Positions 27,191-35,770 of a stretch of 64,000 bases of DNA are shown one piece after another. Every line of letters starts with the position of its first letter. The first letter of the stretch is position 1. Position numbers and translations under genes: made by a program. Under the pieces are notes generated by a model. It worked only from the letters and a program-made list of their open reading frames with translations. It did not search any database and was not told where the DNA came from. The stretch comes from Prevotella sp. P2-180 (GTDB taxonomy: Bacteria > Bacteroidota > Bacteroidia > Bacteroidales > Bacteroidaceae), in NCBI RefSeq assembly GCF_002251435.1, contig NZ_NPJI01000013.1, forward strand, positions 186,001-250,000, written 5' to 3'.

Positions 27191-27844
27191 ATGGAAAAAG
27201 ACAATGAAAAAAAGTATGGCTTCCTTCGCAAACAGACAAAATGGGAAGACCTCTATTTCTACCAAAAGTCAGTCACCCTTTACCAGTTGTCGTTTATCTT
27301 TGCACATAGATACTATACAAACTCCGACCGTACACGTGACCAACTTATACAAGCAGCAAGGTCTGGAAAACAAAATATTGTGGAAGGCTCTGCCGATGGG
27401 GTTACCTCAATGGAAATGGAAATCAAACTGCTGAATGTCGCACGTTCAAGCATAAAGGAAGCACGTGAGGATTTTGAGGATTATCTTACAGCACATCAAC
27501 TCGCAAAATGGTCGCCTGGTCATGCTAGATATAATGGGATGCTTGATTTTTGCAGAAAACACAATAAATGGGAAGAGTATGAGCGCTACGTCAATAAATG
27601 GAATGATGAGGAAATGGCTAATGTCGGGCTGACCCTATGTCATATGATTGACAAAATGATGATAACCTACCAAAACAAACTGGAAAAAGAATTTGTCTCT
27701 GAGGGTGGAATAAAAGAACGCATGACAGCCGCCAGGCTTGGTTTCAGAACCAACCAGAAAGACGAAATAGACAGACTAAAGGCCGAAATCCAACAACTGA
27801 AAAAGGAAAATGACATTCTAAAGAACACTAACCTGAACTTGTAG
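27191..27844 (+). CDS. Four-helix-bundle suffix-domain protein
   Basis: This 217-residue protein is mostly helical. Residues 17-120 resemble the four-helix-bundle family that includes S23/intervening-sequence proteins and the Avd accessory of diversity-generating retroelements (LIQAARSGKQNIVEGSA is the characteristic stretch). It then has the suffix domain with EGGIKERMTAARL (about 177) and a final coiled coil (KDEIDRLKAEIQQLKKEND). Members bind nucleic acid or partner proteins; a specific function is not known. No retroelement, 23S rRNA gene or partner is visible here. It lies convergent to the flippase with six bases between the stops. Confidence 0.75.
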   Translation: MEKDNEKKYGFLRKQTKWEDLYFYQKSVTLYQLSFIFAHRYYTNSDRTRDQLIQAARSGKQNIVEGSADGVTSMEMEIKLLNVARSSIKEAREDFEDYLTAHQLAKWSPGHARYNGMLDFCRKHNKWEEYERYVNKWNDEEMANVGLTLCHMIDKMMITYQNKLEKEFVSEGGIKERMTAARLGFRTNQKDEIDRLKAEIQQLKKENDILKNTNLNL

Positions 27845-27850
27845 AAAAAG

Positions 27851-29293
27851 CTAATGCCTTTTCTTCTTTATAAAAGCCATACACTCGTCGAGAATCTTTA
27901 CCTTTGCAATTTTCATTACTGCGAAATATAAAATTGACGCAATAACTATCCTTGAAGGAAGCAAGATAATGGGACTTTCTATGAACGACGTGACATAATA
28001 TGTTGCCGCCATGACTGCCGCTGCGGAGAGCATGAAAGGCACAGTGTCGGAAAGCACCTCGTGGAAAGTGACTCCAATAAGCCGCCGCGCGTTTAATTGC
28101 CAAACCGTAAGCCACAAAATGGTAAAGGCTGTATAAATAGCCACCATCGTGTTGATGCCATAACTGTGGAAGAGGAGGATAAGGGCTATCTGTATCACTA
28201 TCTGTCCGATGTTACACCAAAGGTAGATGTCTGAGCGGCCTGAGGCTATGATAAGATGCTGGTAAAGGGTGTAGAACGAAAGAAATGCTCCTCCTATGCA
28301 GAGCGTCTGTAGCAGTGGCACGCTGTCTATCCAGGTGTCGGTAATGGTAACCAGTATAAACTCCTTGGCTACAAGTGCCATGCCGAACAGGGCAGGGAAA
28401 GAGAGGAAAGCCGTGAAACGCAACATCTTTCTGAATACACGACGCTCGCGGTCGCGGTCGTCATTAATCTCGGCAAGCACAGGCTGCGCAACTTGTTCAA
28501 TGGTGCCTGATATGGTGGTATATGCCATCGTGTCCCATTTCATGGCCTGACTGAAGTTTCCCACGGTTTTCATCGGGAAGAGATTGCCGAAAATAAATGT
28601 CAACACGTTGTTATTGATGGTGTTGATAATGGTGGTGATAAGTATTTTTACACTGAAGGGGAACATCTTTTTCACTGGCGTGAAGTCTACTTTCAGCGAG
28701 GGGCGCCATAGCCGGCGGGTGTAGTAGTAGCGGCAGACGTTTTGCACGAAGACAAATACTACCGACTGCCATGCAAGACTCCAGTATGCCATCCCGTTCC
28801 ATGCCAGCACAAGTCCGCAACAGCCCGATACCAATAGAGAGATGAAACCGGTGATGGCACGTTCCCTTGCCATAATGTTTTTGAACATGATGGCGTTGCG
28901 GGTGATGCCGAATGATGATATGAGAAAGCCGAGAAACACAAACCTTGACAACCCTACGAGCTTCGGACTATGGAAAAACCACGCTATCATCGGTGCGGAA
29001 AAAAACAACACCACATAGCACAATGTGCCAATGGAAATGTTGAACCAAAACACGGAGTTGTAGTCGTTGGCAGTAGGGTGCTTAATGTTTGTGAGCCCCT
29101 GGGTAAAACCGCTACTCTGCAGGTTGCCTGCTATGAGCGAGAAAATTGTAAGCACACCCACAATGCCATAGTCGTCGGGTGACAACATTCTGGCTAGGAA
29201 GATGCCGAACACGAGATTCAGCACTTGCATAGTGCCGCTGTTCAGTGCTCCCCAAAACAGTCCTTTCGCGGTCTTTTCCTTTAGTGATTCCAT
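27851..29293 (-). CDS. Lipid-linked oligosaccharide flippase (Wzx/MOP superfamily)
   Basis: This 480-residue polytopic membrane protein has about 12-14 hydrophobic helices. It starts with the typical LKEKTAKGLFWGALNSGTMQVLNLVFG and continues ARMLSPDDYGIVGV, the signature of the Wzx/WzxC group that flips lipid-linked sugar repeat units across the inner membrane. It is the only exporter in the glycan cluster, so it probably serves the product of the surrounding transferases. It is transcribed divergently from the LicD gene. Confidence 0.9.
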   Translation of the reverse strand: MESLKEKTAKGLFWGALNSGTMQVLNLVFGIFLARMLSPDDYGIVGVLTIFSLIAGNLQSSGFTQGLTNIKHPTANDYNSVFWFNISIGTLCYVVLFFSAPMIAWFFHSPKLVGLSRFVFLGFLISSFGITRNAIMFKNIMARERAITGFISLLVSGCCGLVLAWNGMAYWSLAWQSVVFVFVQNVCRYYYTRRLWRPSLKVDFTPVKKMFPFSVKILITTIINTINNNVLTFIFGNLFPMKTVGNFSQAMKWDTMAYTTISGTIEQVAQPVLAEINDDRDRERRVFRKMLRFTAFLSFPALFGMALVAKEFILVTITDTWIDSVPLLQTLCIGGAFLSFYTLYQHLIIASGRSDIYLWCNIGQIVIQIALILLFHSYGINTMVAIYTAFTILWLTVWQLNARRLIGVTFHEVLSDTVPFMLSAAAVMAATYYVTSFIESPIILLPSRIVIASILYFAVMKIAKVKILDECMAFIKKKRH

Positions 29294-29314
29294 GCGATGC
29301 TATATTTTTGGCTG

Positions 29315-29322
29315 CAAAATTA
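29315..29322 (-). promoter_or_regulatory. -7 box of the flippase gene
   Basis: The minus strand reads TAATTTTG followed by CAG, 21 bases before the ATG. No correctly spaced TTG is seen. Confidence 0.5.
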
Positions 29323-29362
29323 CCATATTTTCGTGACATTTGGAAAAAAGAAAGAGAATATT

Positions 29363-29392
29363 TTGTATATAGAGAAAAAAACGCTATCTTTG
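29363..29392 (+). promoter_or_regulatory. Promoter of the licD operon
   Basis: TTG (29363-29365), 19 bases and TATCTTTG (29385-29392) give a full Bacteroidetes promoter, 30 bases before the LicD ATG. Confidence 0.7.
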
Positions 29393-29422
29393 CCGTGCGA
29401 TAATTTGCTAATATATTGAATA

Positions 29423-30331
29423 ATGAATAACAGAAAATCATTGGACATAAGAAATATAAAAGATAATTGGAACAACACCATACTCGACATTCTAAAGGCA
29501 TTTATGGACATTTGCCGTAAGCACAATCTTAGATTCTACTGCTGTGCGGGAACAGCAATAGGTGCAGTGCGACATCATGGCATCATACCATGGGATGACG
29601 ACATTGACGTGATAATGCCACGCCCTGACTACGACCGACTGATAGAAATAGCGAAGACCGCAGATTTCGGGAAGTATGAGCTTATAACGCCATATAACGA
29701 CGAAAGCTATCCTCTCTATTTCTCAAAACTTTCCGACAAGACCACTACCTTGGTTGAAGACCGAGAGATACCTTGTGTCATAGGATTATATGTCGACATT
29801 TTCCCTCTTGACCCTACCGACGACGATATGGAGAAGGCTAAACGCCTGAAAGCGAAGTACACGAAGATAATCAATCGTCTCAACGCTGTTTCTACTCATA
29901 ATAGTTTCGGTAATTATATCACACTGTTATGCGACCCGAAAGAGTGGGGGCGTTTCGTAATAAAGACAGTTGCTTTCTTCTTCCGCTCTGCCATTCGTCG
30001 CCATTTGATAAGGCAGATGGACCGTATGAGCCATCTATATGACTACGACAAAGCGAAGAATGTGCAAGTTTACACCGGTTCATACGGTTATAAGGAAGTA
30101 TTTCCCAAAGAGTGGCTTGGCAAAGGGCGGATGTTTAAGTTTGAGGACACCGAGGTGCCCTTGCCCGAGGAATATGACAAATACCTCCGCCACTTCTTCG
30201 GTGACTATATGCAACTGCCTCCAGTAGAGCAACGCATCGAAAAGCATTCAAGGGCTTATCTCAATATGGAGGCCAAGGAGAGTAAAGAGGAGGTGATGAG
30301 AAAAATGAAATCTAACAAGATATTGAAATGA
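29423..30331 (+). CDS. LicD family phosphotransferase
   Basis: This 302-residue protein has the LicD nucleotidyl/phospho-transfer core: FYCCAGTAIGAVRHHGIIPWDDDIDV (about 40-66), with the metal-binding D-D-D-I-D, then LYVDIFPLD. LicD proteins move phosphocholine or another phospho-alcohol from a CDP carrier onto glycans, outside or at the membrane. The next gene, overlapping by ATGA, encodes a CTP-dependent cytidylyltransferase that could make such a CDP donor. The transferred group is not known. Confidence 0.9.
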   Translation: MNNRKSLDIRNIKDNWNNTILDILKAFMDICRKHNLRFYCCAGTAIGAVRHHGIIPWDDDIDVIMPRPDYDRLIEIAKTADFGKYELITPYNDESYPLYFSKLSDKTTTLVEDREIPCVIGLYVDIFPLDPTDDDMEKAKRLKAKYTKIINRLNAVSTHNSFGNYITLLCDPKEWGRFVIKTVAFFFRSAIRRHLIRQMDRMSHLYDYDKAKNVQVYTGSYGYKEVFPKEWLGKGRMFKFEDTEVPLPEEYDKYLRHFFGDYMQLPPVEQRIEKHSRAYLNMEAKESKEEVMRKMKSNKILK

Positions 30332-31044
30332 ATTACGCATTGATTATTGCCGGAGGCTCTGGCAACAGAATGGGACAAGACATACCGAAGCAGTTTATGC
30401 ATGTGGACAATTGTCCGATAATCATACATACTCTACTGGCTTTTCAACGCCATCCCGACATCGACGGAATAGCGGTCGTATGCCTTGACGGATGGCAGAC
30501 CGTGCTTCAGTCTTATGCTAACCAGTTTATGGTTACGAAACTGAAATGGATATTCAAGGGCGGCGACAATGGACAGCAGTCTATTCATAACGGCATTTAC
30601 GGCCTGAAGGAAGCCGGAATAGGCGACGACGACCTCGTGCTGGTTCACGACGCAGTGCGCCCTCTCCTTTCTCAAGACATCATTTCCTCGAATATTGCTA
30701 TCTGCCAGAAATATGGCTATGCCATCACTGGTATAAAGTGTCGTGAAGCAATACTTGAGAGTGACGATGGGTTTAGTACTTCCACAAGCATTCCTCGCGA
30801 TAAACTCATCAGGACACAGACTCCACAGACTTTCCGTCTGCGTAACCTTATTGCTGCTCACGAGGAGGCAGCGAAGAAGGGAATAACCAATTCTGTGGCT
30901 TCATGCACTCTGATGGCTGAACTTGGAAACAGAGAAATGCACATTGTGCCAGGCTCGGAAAAGAATATTAAGGTCACCACCGTCGAGGACCTTGAAATCT
31001 TAAAGGCCTTGATGCATGTGGAGAAAGAAAGTTGGTTGAAGTAA
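30328..31044 (+). CDS. IspD/TarI-like cytidylyltransferase
   Basis: This 238-residue enzyme is of the IspD/TarI family, which couples CTP to methylerythritol phosphate (isoprenoid synthesis) or ribitol phosphate (CDP-ribitol). The CTP loop IIAGGSGNRMGQDIPKQF is intact (7-24), with HDAVRPL (about 109) and the late lysine region ENIKVTT-like (EKNIKVTT). It overlaps licD by four bases and precedes an epimerase. Context therefore favours a CDP-activated polyol for glycan decoration over housekeeping IspD. No TarJ-type dehydrogenase is adjacent, so either role remains possible. Confidence 0.85.
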   Translation: MNYALIIAGGSGNRMGQDIPKQFMHVDNCPIIIHTLLAFQRHPDIDGIAVVCLDGWQTVLQSYANQFMVTKLKWIFKGGDNGQQSIHNGIYGLKEAGIGDDDLVLVHDAVRPLLSQDIISSNIAICQKYGYAITGIKCREAILESDDGFSTSTSIPRDKLIRTQTPQTFRLRNLIAAHEEAAKKGITNSVASCTLMAELGNREMHIVPGSEKNIKVTTVEDLEILKALMHVEKESWLK

Positions 31045-31079
31045 ATGAAGAGTGAAGAATGAAGAGTGAAGAATTAAGA
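31045..31079. repeat. Five 7-bp tandem units running into a start codon
   Basis: ATGAAGA, GTGAAGA, ATGAAGA, GTGAAGA and ATTAAGA follow directly after the cytidylyltransferase stop and abut the epimerase ATG at 31080. Several units carry in-frame or out-of-frame start triplets, which makes the epimerase start ambiguous. Confidence 0.8.
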
Positions 31080-32126
31080 ATGGGAAACTACAATGAAGAT
31101 ATAAGAATGGCGGCAAGCGAGGCGTTGCCTTGGGAACGGCTGGAGGGAAAGAATATTCTTATCACAGGAGCTACAGGACTTATTGGCGGTTGCCTGGTGG
31201 AAGTGCTGATGGAACGCGCTGGAAACTTTAATGTCTATGCGGCCGGACGCAACGAAGAAAGGGCGATGAGCCGGTTTAAGGCCTATGAAGCCGACGGGCG
31301 CTTCCATTTCTTCCATTATGACGTAAGCCAGCCTCTACAGTCAGATGTGGTATTCCATTTTGTAGTGCATGCAGCCAGTGGAGCTGCGCCTGCCGCTTTT
31401 GCCTCGCAGCCTGTTGAAGTGGTGAAGGCAAACATTCTTGGTGTGGCAAACCTTATGGATTATGGTTTGGAACACGGCATGGAACGAATGTTGTATGTCT
31501 CTACAGGAGAGGTGTATGGAGAAGGCGGGGCAACGCTTGATACTGCCGACGGCAAGGCCTTTGTGGAAACTGACAGCGGCTATGTGAACTGTGCCACTCC
31601 GAGAGCCTGCTACCCGTCGTCGAAGCGTGCTGCCGAAACCTTGTGCATTTCCTATATGGCGGAATATGGGGCCGATGTGGTCATCGCACGCCCGTGTCAT
31701 GTCTATGGACCAAATTTCACAGAGAGCGACAACCGCGTATACGCCCAGTTTTTCAGGAATATTCAACGAGGTGAAGATATCGTGATGAAGAGCGACGGAA
31801 GTCAGTTCAGGTCGTGGTGTTATGTGGTCGACTGCGTGCGGGCCTTGCTCTATATCTTGTTTAAAGGTCAGACTGGTGAGGCATATAACGTTGCCGACGA
31901 GAGCTCAAACATATCCATTCGTCAGTTGGCTGAAAAGATAGCTCAAGTCGGAGGCAGGCAAGTAGTCATAAAAAAGCCCGACAACCAAGAGTCATCGGGC
32001 TATAATGTTGTTACAAAGTCAATATTCTCAACGCTCAAGATCCGTGGTCTTGGCTGGACCGTAAGCGGTACTATGGACGAGAAGCTATCCCACCTGGCTT
32101 CCAGGCTTTACATCACGAAGCAGTGA
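31080..32126 (+). CDS. NAD-dependent epimerase/dehydratase (extended SDR)
   Basis: This 348-residue extended short-chain dehydrogenase modifies a nucleotide sugar or sugar alcohol in the cytoplasm. The Rossmann loop [10 protein letters not shown] is at about 27-36, VHAASGAAP near 105 and the active-site Tyr-x3-Lys in YPSSKRAAE (about 178). The reading from ATG 31080 ([13 protein letters not shown], then LPWERLEGK) matches the start of homologues in LicD clusters. An upstream ATG at 31059 lies inside the heptamer array. Its last 42 bases overlap the 3' end of metG on the other strand. Confidence 0.85.
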   Translation: MGNYNEDIRMAASEALPWERLEGKNILITGATGLIGGCLVEVLMERAGNFNVYAAGRNEERAMSRFKAYEADGRFHFFHYDVSQPLQSDVVFHFVVHAASGAAPAAFASQPVEVVKANILGVANLMDYGLEHGMERMLYVSTGEVYGEGGATLDTADGKAFVETDSGYVNCATPRACYPSSKRAAETLCISYMAEYGADVVIARPCHVYGPNFTESDNRVYAQFFRNIQRGEDIVMKSDGSQFRSWCYVVDCVRALLYILFKGQTGEAYNVADESSNISIRQLAEKIAQVGGRQVVIKKPDNQESSGYNVVTKSIFSTLKIRGLGWTVSGTMDEKLSHLASRLYITKQ

Positions 32127-34151
32127 TGTGACGCAAAGCGAGCCGTCGTAGTCTACTGCAGAGAGTATCATGCCTTGGCTTTCTATGCCCATCATCTTGC
32201 GTGGAGCAAAGTTTGCCACAAAGAGTACGTTCTTGCCAATCAGGTCTTCCGGTTCCCAATATGCAGCTATGCCGCTGAGTATGGTGCGTTCAGTGCCCGA
32301 ACCGTCATCTATGGTGAACTGCAGCAACTTCTTCGACTTCTTCACCTTTTCGCAGTTAATAACCTTACCCACGCGGATGTCGAGTTTCTCGAAGTCCTCG
32401 AACGACACTTCCGGTTTTATTGGCTCAGCCTTGTATGAGGCAGCCTCATTGGCTTTTTTCGTTGCCTCGAGTTTGTCGAGTTGCTTTTGTATTGTCTCGT
32501 CGTCAATCTTGTCAAACAGTAATACTGGCTCACCCAACTGGTGTCCGGCCTTTAGCAGGTCGGTGCTTCCGAGTAGTTCCCACTCATAGTGGTCTACGTT
32601 AAGCATCTTCAGCAGTTTCTCGCTGCTGAACGGCAGGAATGGTTCGAAGGCAATGGCGAGGTTGGCGCAGAGTTGTAGTGAGATGTTAAGGATGGTCTCC
32701 ACACGCTTCATGTCGGTCTTTGCCACCTTCCATGGCTCGCAGTCGGCAATGTACTTGTTGCCTATTCGGGCGAGGTTCATGGCCTCTTTTTGTGCGTCGC
32801 GGAACTTAAACTGGTCGAGTAGTCTCTCCACGTCTTTCTTTACGTCCTTGAATTCCTCAAGTGCCTTGCGGTCTATCTCCTCAAGTTCGCCGCATGCAGG
32901 AACGATGCCGTTCCAGTATTTCTTTGTGAGCTGCAGTGCACGGTTTACGAAGTTGCCATATACAGCCACGAGCTCATTGTTGTTGCGGTCCTGGAAGTCT
33001 TTCCATGTGAAGTTGTTGTCTTTCGTTTCGGGAGCGTTGGCAGTAAGCACATATCGGAGCACATCTTGCTTGCCGGGGAAGTCCACGAGATACTCATGGA
33101 GCCAAACGGCCCAGTTGCGTGATGTGGATATCTTGTCGTTCTCGAGGTTGAGGAATTCGTTTGAAGGCACATTGTCTGGCATGATATATCCTCCGTGAGC
33201 CTTCATCATCACAGGGAAGATGAGGCAATGGAAGACGATGTTGTCTTTTCCGATGAAATGCACAAGTCGTGTCTCGGGGTCTTGCCACCATTTCTGCCAT
33301 GTTCCCCAACGCTCCGGGTTTTTGTCGCAGAGTTCCTTTGTGTTGGAGATGTAGCCGATAGGAGCGTCAAACCACACGTAGAGCACCTTTCCCTCTGCTC
33401 CTTCCACTGGCACTGGAATGCCCCAGTCAAGGTCGCGTGTCATGGCGCGTGGCTGTAGGTCCATGTCGAGCCACGACTTACATTGTCCGTAAACGTTTGG
33501 TCTCCACTCCTTGTGACCTTCCAGAATCCATTGCTTCAGCCAGTCCTGGTATTTTCCGAGAGGCAGGTACCAGTTCTTAGTAGGCTTCTTCACGAGGCCA
33601 TGGCCCGGGTTGTTTTTGTTTGTGGGGTTGATAAGCTCGTCTGGAGAGAGTGTGGCGCCGCATTTCTCGCACTGGTCGCCGTAAGCACCATCAGCTCCGC
33701 ATCGTGGACATGTGCCTACGATATTTCTGTCGGTAAGGAACTCGCCGGTCACTTCGTCGCAGTACTGAAGTTCGGTAATCTCCTCCAGTTCGCCCTTGTC
33801 ATAAAGCGTGCGGAAGAAGTCTGCTGCAAACTTATGGTGAATGTCTGATGTTGTACGGCTATATATGTCGAATGAGATACCGAAGTCCTCAAACGATTTT
33901 TTTATGAGCGAATGGTAGCGGTCTACCACTTCCTGTGTTGTGATTCCCTCTTGTCGTGCCCTTATCGTCACTGGCACTCCGTGTTCGTCGCTTCCGCCGA
34001 TGAACACCACTTCCTGCTTCTTCAGTCTGAGGTAGCGGGCGTAGATGTCTGCCGGGACATACACTCCAGCCAGATGACCTATATGCACTCCTCCGTTGGC
34101 GTATGGGAGTGCCGCTGTGATGGTTGTACGTTTAAAATTCTTGTCTTCCAT
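32085..34151 (-). CDS. metG: Methionyl-tRNA synthetase
   Basis: This 688-residue class I synthetase charges methionine tRNA. It has the HIGH motif in GGVHIGHL (about 20-27), a four-cysteine zinc knuckle ([18 protein letters not shown], about 147-164), and KISTS in place of KMSKS (NDKISTSRN, about 340). A carboxyl-terminal EMAP-II/OB-fold tRNA-binding domain begins near [11 protein letters not shown] (about 585). Length is typical of Bacteroidetes MetG with the appended domain. KISTS is, as far as I know, normal in this phylum. A -7 box lies upstream at 34177-34184. The gene ends inside the convergent epimerase. Confidence 0.97.
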   Translation of the reverse strand: MEDKNFKRTTITAALPYANGGVHIGHLAGVYVPADIYARYLRLKKQEVVFIGGSDEHGVPVTIRARQEGITTQEVVDRYHSLIKKSFEDFGISFDIYSRTTSDIHHKFAADFFRTLYDKGELEEITELQYCDEVTGEFLTDRNIVGTCPRCGADGAYGDQCEKCGATLSPDELINPTNKNNPGHGLVKKPTKNWYLPLGKYQDWLKQWILEGHKEWRPNVYGQCKSWLDMDLQPRAMTRDLDWGIPVPVEGAEGKVLYVWFDAPIGYISNTKELCDKNPERWGTWQKWWQDPETRLVHFIGKDNIVFHCLIFPVMMKAHGGYIMPDNVPSNEFLNLENDKISTSRNWAVWLHEYLVDFPGKQDVLRYVLTANAPETKDNNFTWKDFQDRNNNELVAVYGNFVNRALQLTKKYWNGIVPACGELEEIDRKALEEFKDVKKDVERLLDQFKFRDAQKEAMNLARIGNKYIADCEPWKVAKTDMKRVETILNISLQLCANLAIAFEPFLPFSSEKLLKMLNVDHYEWELLGSTDLLKAGHQLGEPVLLFDKIDDETIQKQLDKLEATKKANEAASYKAEPIKPEVSFEDFEKLDIRVGKVINCEKVKKSKKLLQFTIDDGSGTERTILSGIAAYWEPEDLIGKNVLFVANFAPRKMMGIESQGMILSAVDYDGSLCVTSLLRDVKPGSQVG

Positions 34152-34176
34152 TTCGTCGTTAATTATAATTTCGGTG

Positions 34177-34184
34177 CAAAGTTA
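34177..34184 (-). promoter_or_regulatory. -7 box of metG
   Basis: The minus strand reads TAACTTTG followed by CAC, 26 bases upstream of the metG ATG; matches TAnnTTTG. Confidence 0.55.
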
Positions 34185-34365
34185 GTATAAAAAATCGATT
34201 GGGCGAAGTAAAAGAGAATATATTTTCTTTTCTGAGCGTGAGATTTTATCTAAAAGAGCGAAATGACAAAAGAAAATCTTGTTTTCCTTCAATACCTCTT
34301 TAATTACAACACTGTGAATCTGATAGCAGTAAACAAAGCTGGACCATAATCGTTGGGTCACCACA

Positions 34366-34402
34366 CAAAAAAGGTGCGCAGTTGTCTGCACGCCTTTTTG
34401 TT
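34366..34402 (-). terminator. Terminator of the DUF6266-like gene
   Basis: An imperfect nine-pair stem (GGCGTGCAG and CTGCGCACC on the minus strand) with a four-base loop is flanked by A-runs before and T-runs after. It works as a terminator 20 bases beyond the orphan gene's stop and could also stop rightward transcripts. Confidence 0.75.
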
Positions 34403-34421
34403 TAAGAGTTTTGCCCTCAAA

Positions 34422-35354
34422 TTAGTTTCCGAGGTCGCCATCATTACTTGTATCGCCTGACGGGCTATCGGTTTCGCTGCCGTTGTCATTTGCTGATCCC
34501 GTTGCATCTTCTGTTTCAGGGCGGAGGAAGATATCCTTTTCGCCTCCGTAGGTTGCTACGGCACGCTTGTAAGCATCCTTTCCTGTGTAGTCGGCAAGAA
34601 GGGGATTGCTTACGATAAGTACCTGTGGACTAACCTTTACCATGCCGTTTGATGCCTTGGAGTGAACCCAACAGAAACCTCCGTCACCTTCATCATCGCC
34701 GTGGGCGAGAAAACCGTTTTTGATGTTGAAACCAGCCATGTTTACCACGTCAGCCAACTTGGCAGAATTGAATTTGTCAAGCACGATGCTGCTGGCATTG
34801 AACGAAACGTAGGGGATGCCTGTCACAGGATCAATCTTCTGCAGGAGAGAGAAGAAAGACACCTGCTCGCCAAAGTTGTAGTCGGCATTGTTGAGCACAA
34901 TTGCCTTTGAAAGGTCTGCCACGGTTGTGTTCTCGTCGATGGTCAAGCCGCCGGTCTTGATGTCTGTCACGGTGTCGGCACCTTCACCACTTGTTATGAT
35001 ACGTGGCAATGAACCGTTGGTTATGACATAAGGAGCAACGACACAAGCGTTTGCTTCAACCTCAGCCTTGGTCAGGTAAACCGGGTTTGTGTTAAGGTTA
35101 CGCTTTACGAACATGTTGAAGTCGCTGCTATTGGCAGGCTTTTTCTCGAAGGCGCTCTGAAGGTATGGTGACACACCTTTGTACACCTGTACGGGATTTG
35201 CCCACTTCATGCGCTGCTTCTGCTGTGCGCTGGTGCGAGAGTTTTTCACTGTGGTAGCTTTCTGTGAAACTACGGTGCTACCGTTTCTTTGTGAGAAGGT
35301 TGCGGCTCCTACCGAACCTACCATCTTTGTAAAAAGGCCGTTTACTATTGCCAT
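34422..35354 (-). CDS. Hypothetical protein, DUF6266-like
   Basis: This 310-residue protein has no signal peptide. The first 80 residues (MAIVNGLFTKMVGSVGAATF, then QRNGSTVVSQ, SAQQKQRMKWANP) resemble the DUF6266 proteins frequent in Bacteroidetes, whose function is unknown. The middle is beta-rich. The last 30 residues are low-complexity acidic (SGDTSNDGDLGN). It stands alone, with its own terminator, between metG and the cobalamin locus. It could be a surface or assembly protein; I do not recognise a catalytic motif. Confidence 0.55.
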   Translation of the reverse strand: MAIVNGLFTKMVGSVGAATFSQRNGSTVVSQKATTVKNSRTSAQQKQRMKWANPVQVYKGVSPYLQSAFEKKPANSSDFNMFVKRNLNTNPVYLTKAEVEANACVVAPYVITNGSLPRIITSGEGADTVTDIKTGGLTIDENTTVADLSKAIVLNNADYNFGEQVSFFSLLQKIDPVTGIPYVSFNASSIVLDKFNSAKLADVVNMAGFNIKNGFLAHGDDEGDGGFCWVHSKASNGMVKVSPQVLIVSNPLLADYTGKDAYKRAVATYGGEKDIFLRPETEDATGSANDNGSETDSPSGDTSNDGDLGN

Positions 35355-35506
35355 AATACTAAATGATTTAATTAATAAAAAAGTTCTGCAGTCCTTCTAC
35401 CACGATTGCTCATGTCCAGACTTGCCAGGTTTTTCCTCAAGTTACGGAAACTAGTCCCGTTGTTCTTTCGGTGAACCTTCACTTATAGATAGCCGACTTG
35501 CATTTT

Positions 35507-35537
35507 TTGTCAGATTTCTGACGCTGAAATCTGACAA
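35507..35537. repeat. 12-bp perfect inverted repeat (TTGTCAGATTTC)
   Basis: TTGTCAGATTTC, seven-base loop, GAAATCTGACAA. A TCTGAC core recurs at 35547 and near 35655, so this may be an operator-like cluster rather than a terminator. No protein can be assigned. Confidence 0.55.
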
Positions 35538-35562
35538 TCCTTTTCATCTGACAAAAATAAAA

Positions 35563-35596
35563 ATCGGAAACGTCTGTAAATCAAGGCGTTTCCGAT
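35563..35596 (-). terminator. Hairpin with T-rich tail on the minus strand
   Basis: ATCGGAAACG and CGTTTCCGAT form a perfect 10-bp stem. Read leftwards it is followed by TTTTATTTTTG, as in an intrinsic terminator. No leftward gene ends here, so it may block antisense transcription or belong to an unannotated small RNA. Confidence 0.45.
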
Positions 35597-35740
35597 AAAA
35601 ATAAAAATTAAAAAATCTTTGTTTTTCTAACATCACATCTTACAAGTCTGACAAAAACTTTGGGGGGGCTTGAGTAGTTACTAAAATCAATCGAATGAGT
35701 TAAAGACCTTGAATTTCTTTTAGATTACGAGGAAAAGATG

Positions 35741-35748
35741 TATCTTTG
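35741..35748 (+). promoter_or_regulatory. -7 box of cobB
   Basis: TATCTTTG followed by CA, 23 bases upstream of the chosen ATG 35771. It excludes the in-frame ATG at 35738, which would precede the transcript. Confidence 0.55.
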
Positions 35749-35770
35749 CAAAACCATTGATACGCTTGAT

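Larger units (their letters stand above)
35355..35770. other. Spacer with two perfect hairpins upstream of cobB
   Basis: About 416 bases divergent between the DUF6266-like gene and cobB. It holds a 12-bp perfect inverted repeat (35507-35518 with 35526-35537), a 10-bp perfect inverted repeat (35563-35572 with 35587-35596), a run of seven G at about 35661 and the cobB -7 box. No B12 box or open frame is seen here. Confidence 0.7.

Noticed and set aside
27053..27265. Leucine-rich peptide on the minus strand across the 9-bp array
   Set aside because: The apparent LELLEHLELLE pattern is a mechanical result of translating the tandem repeat.
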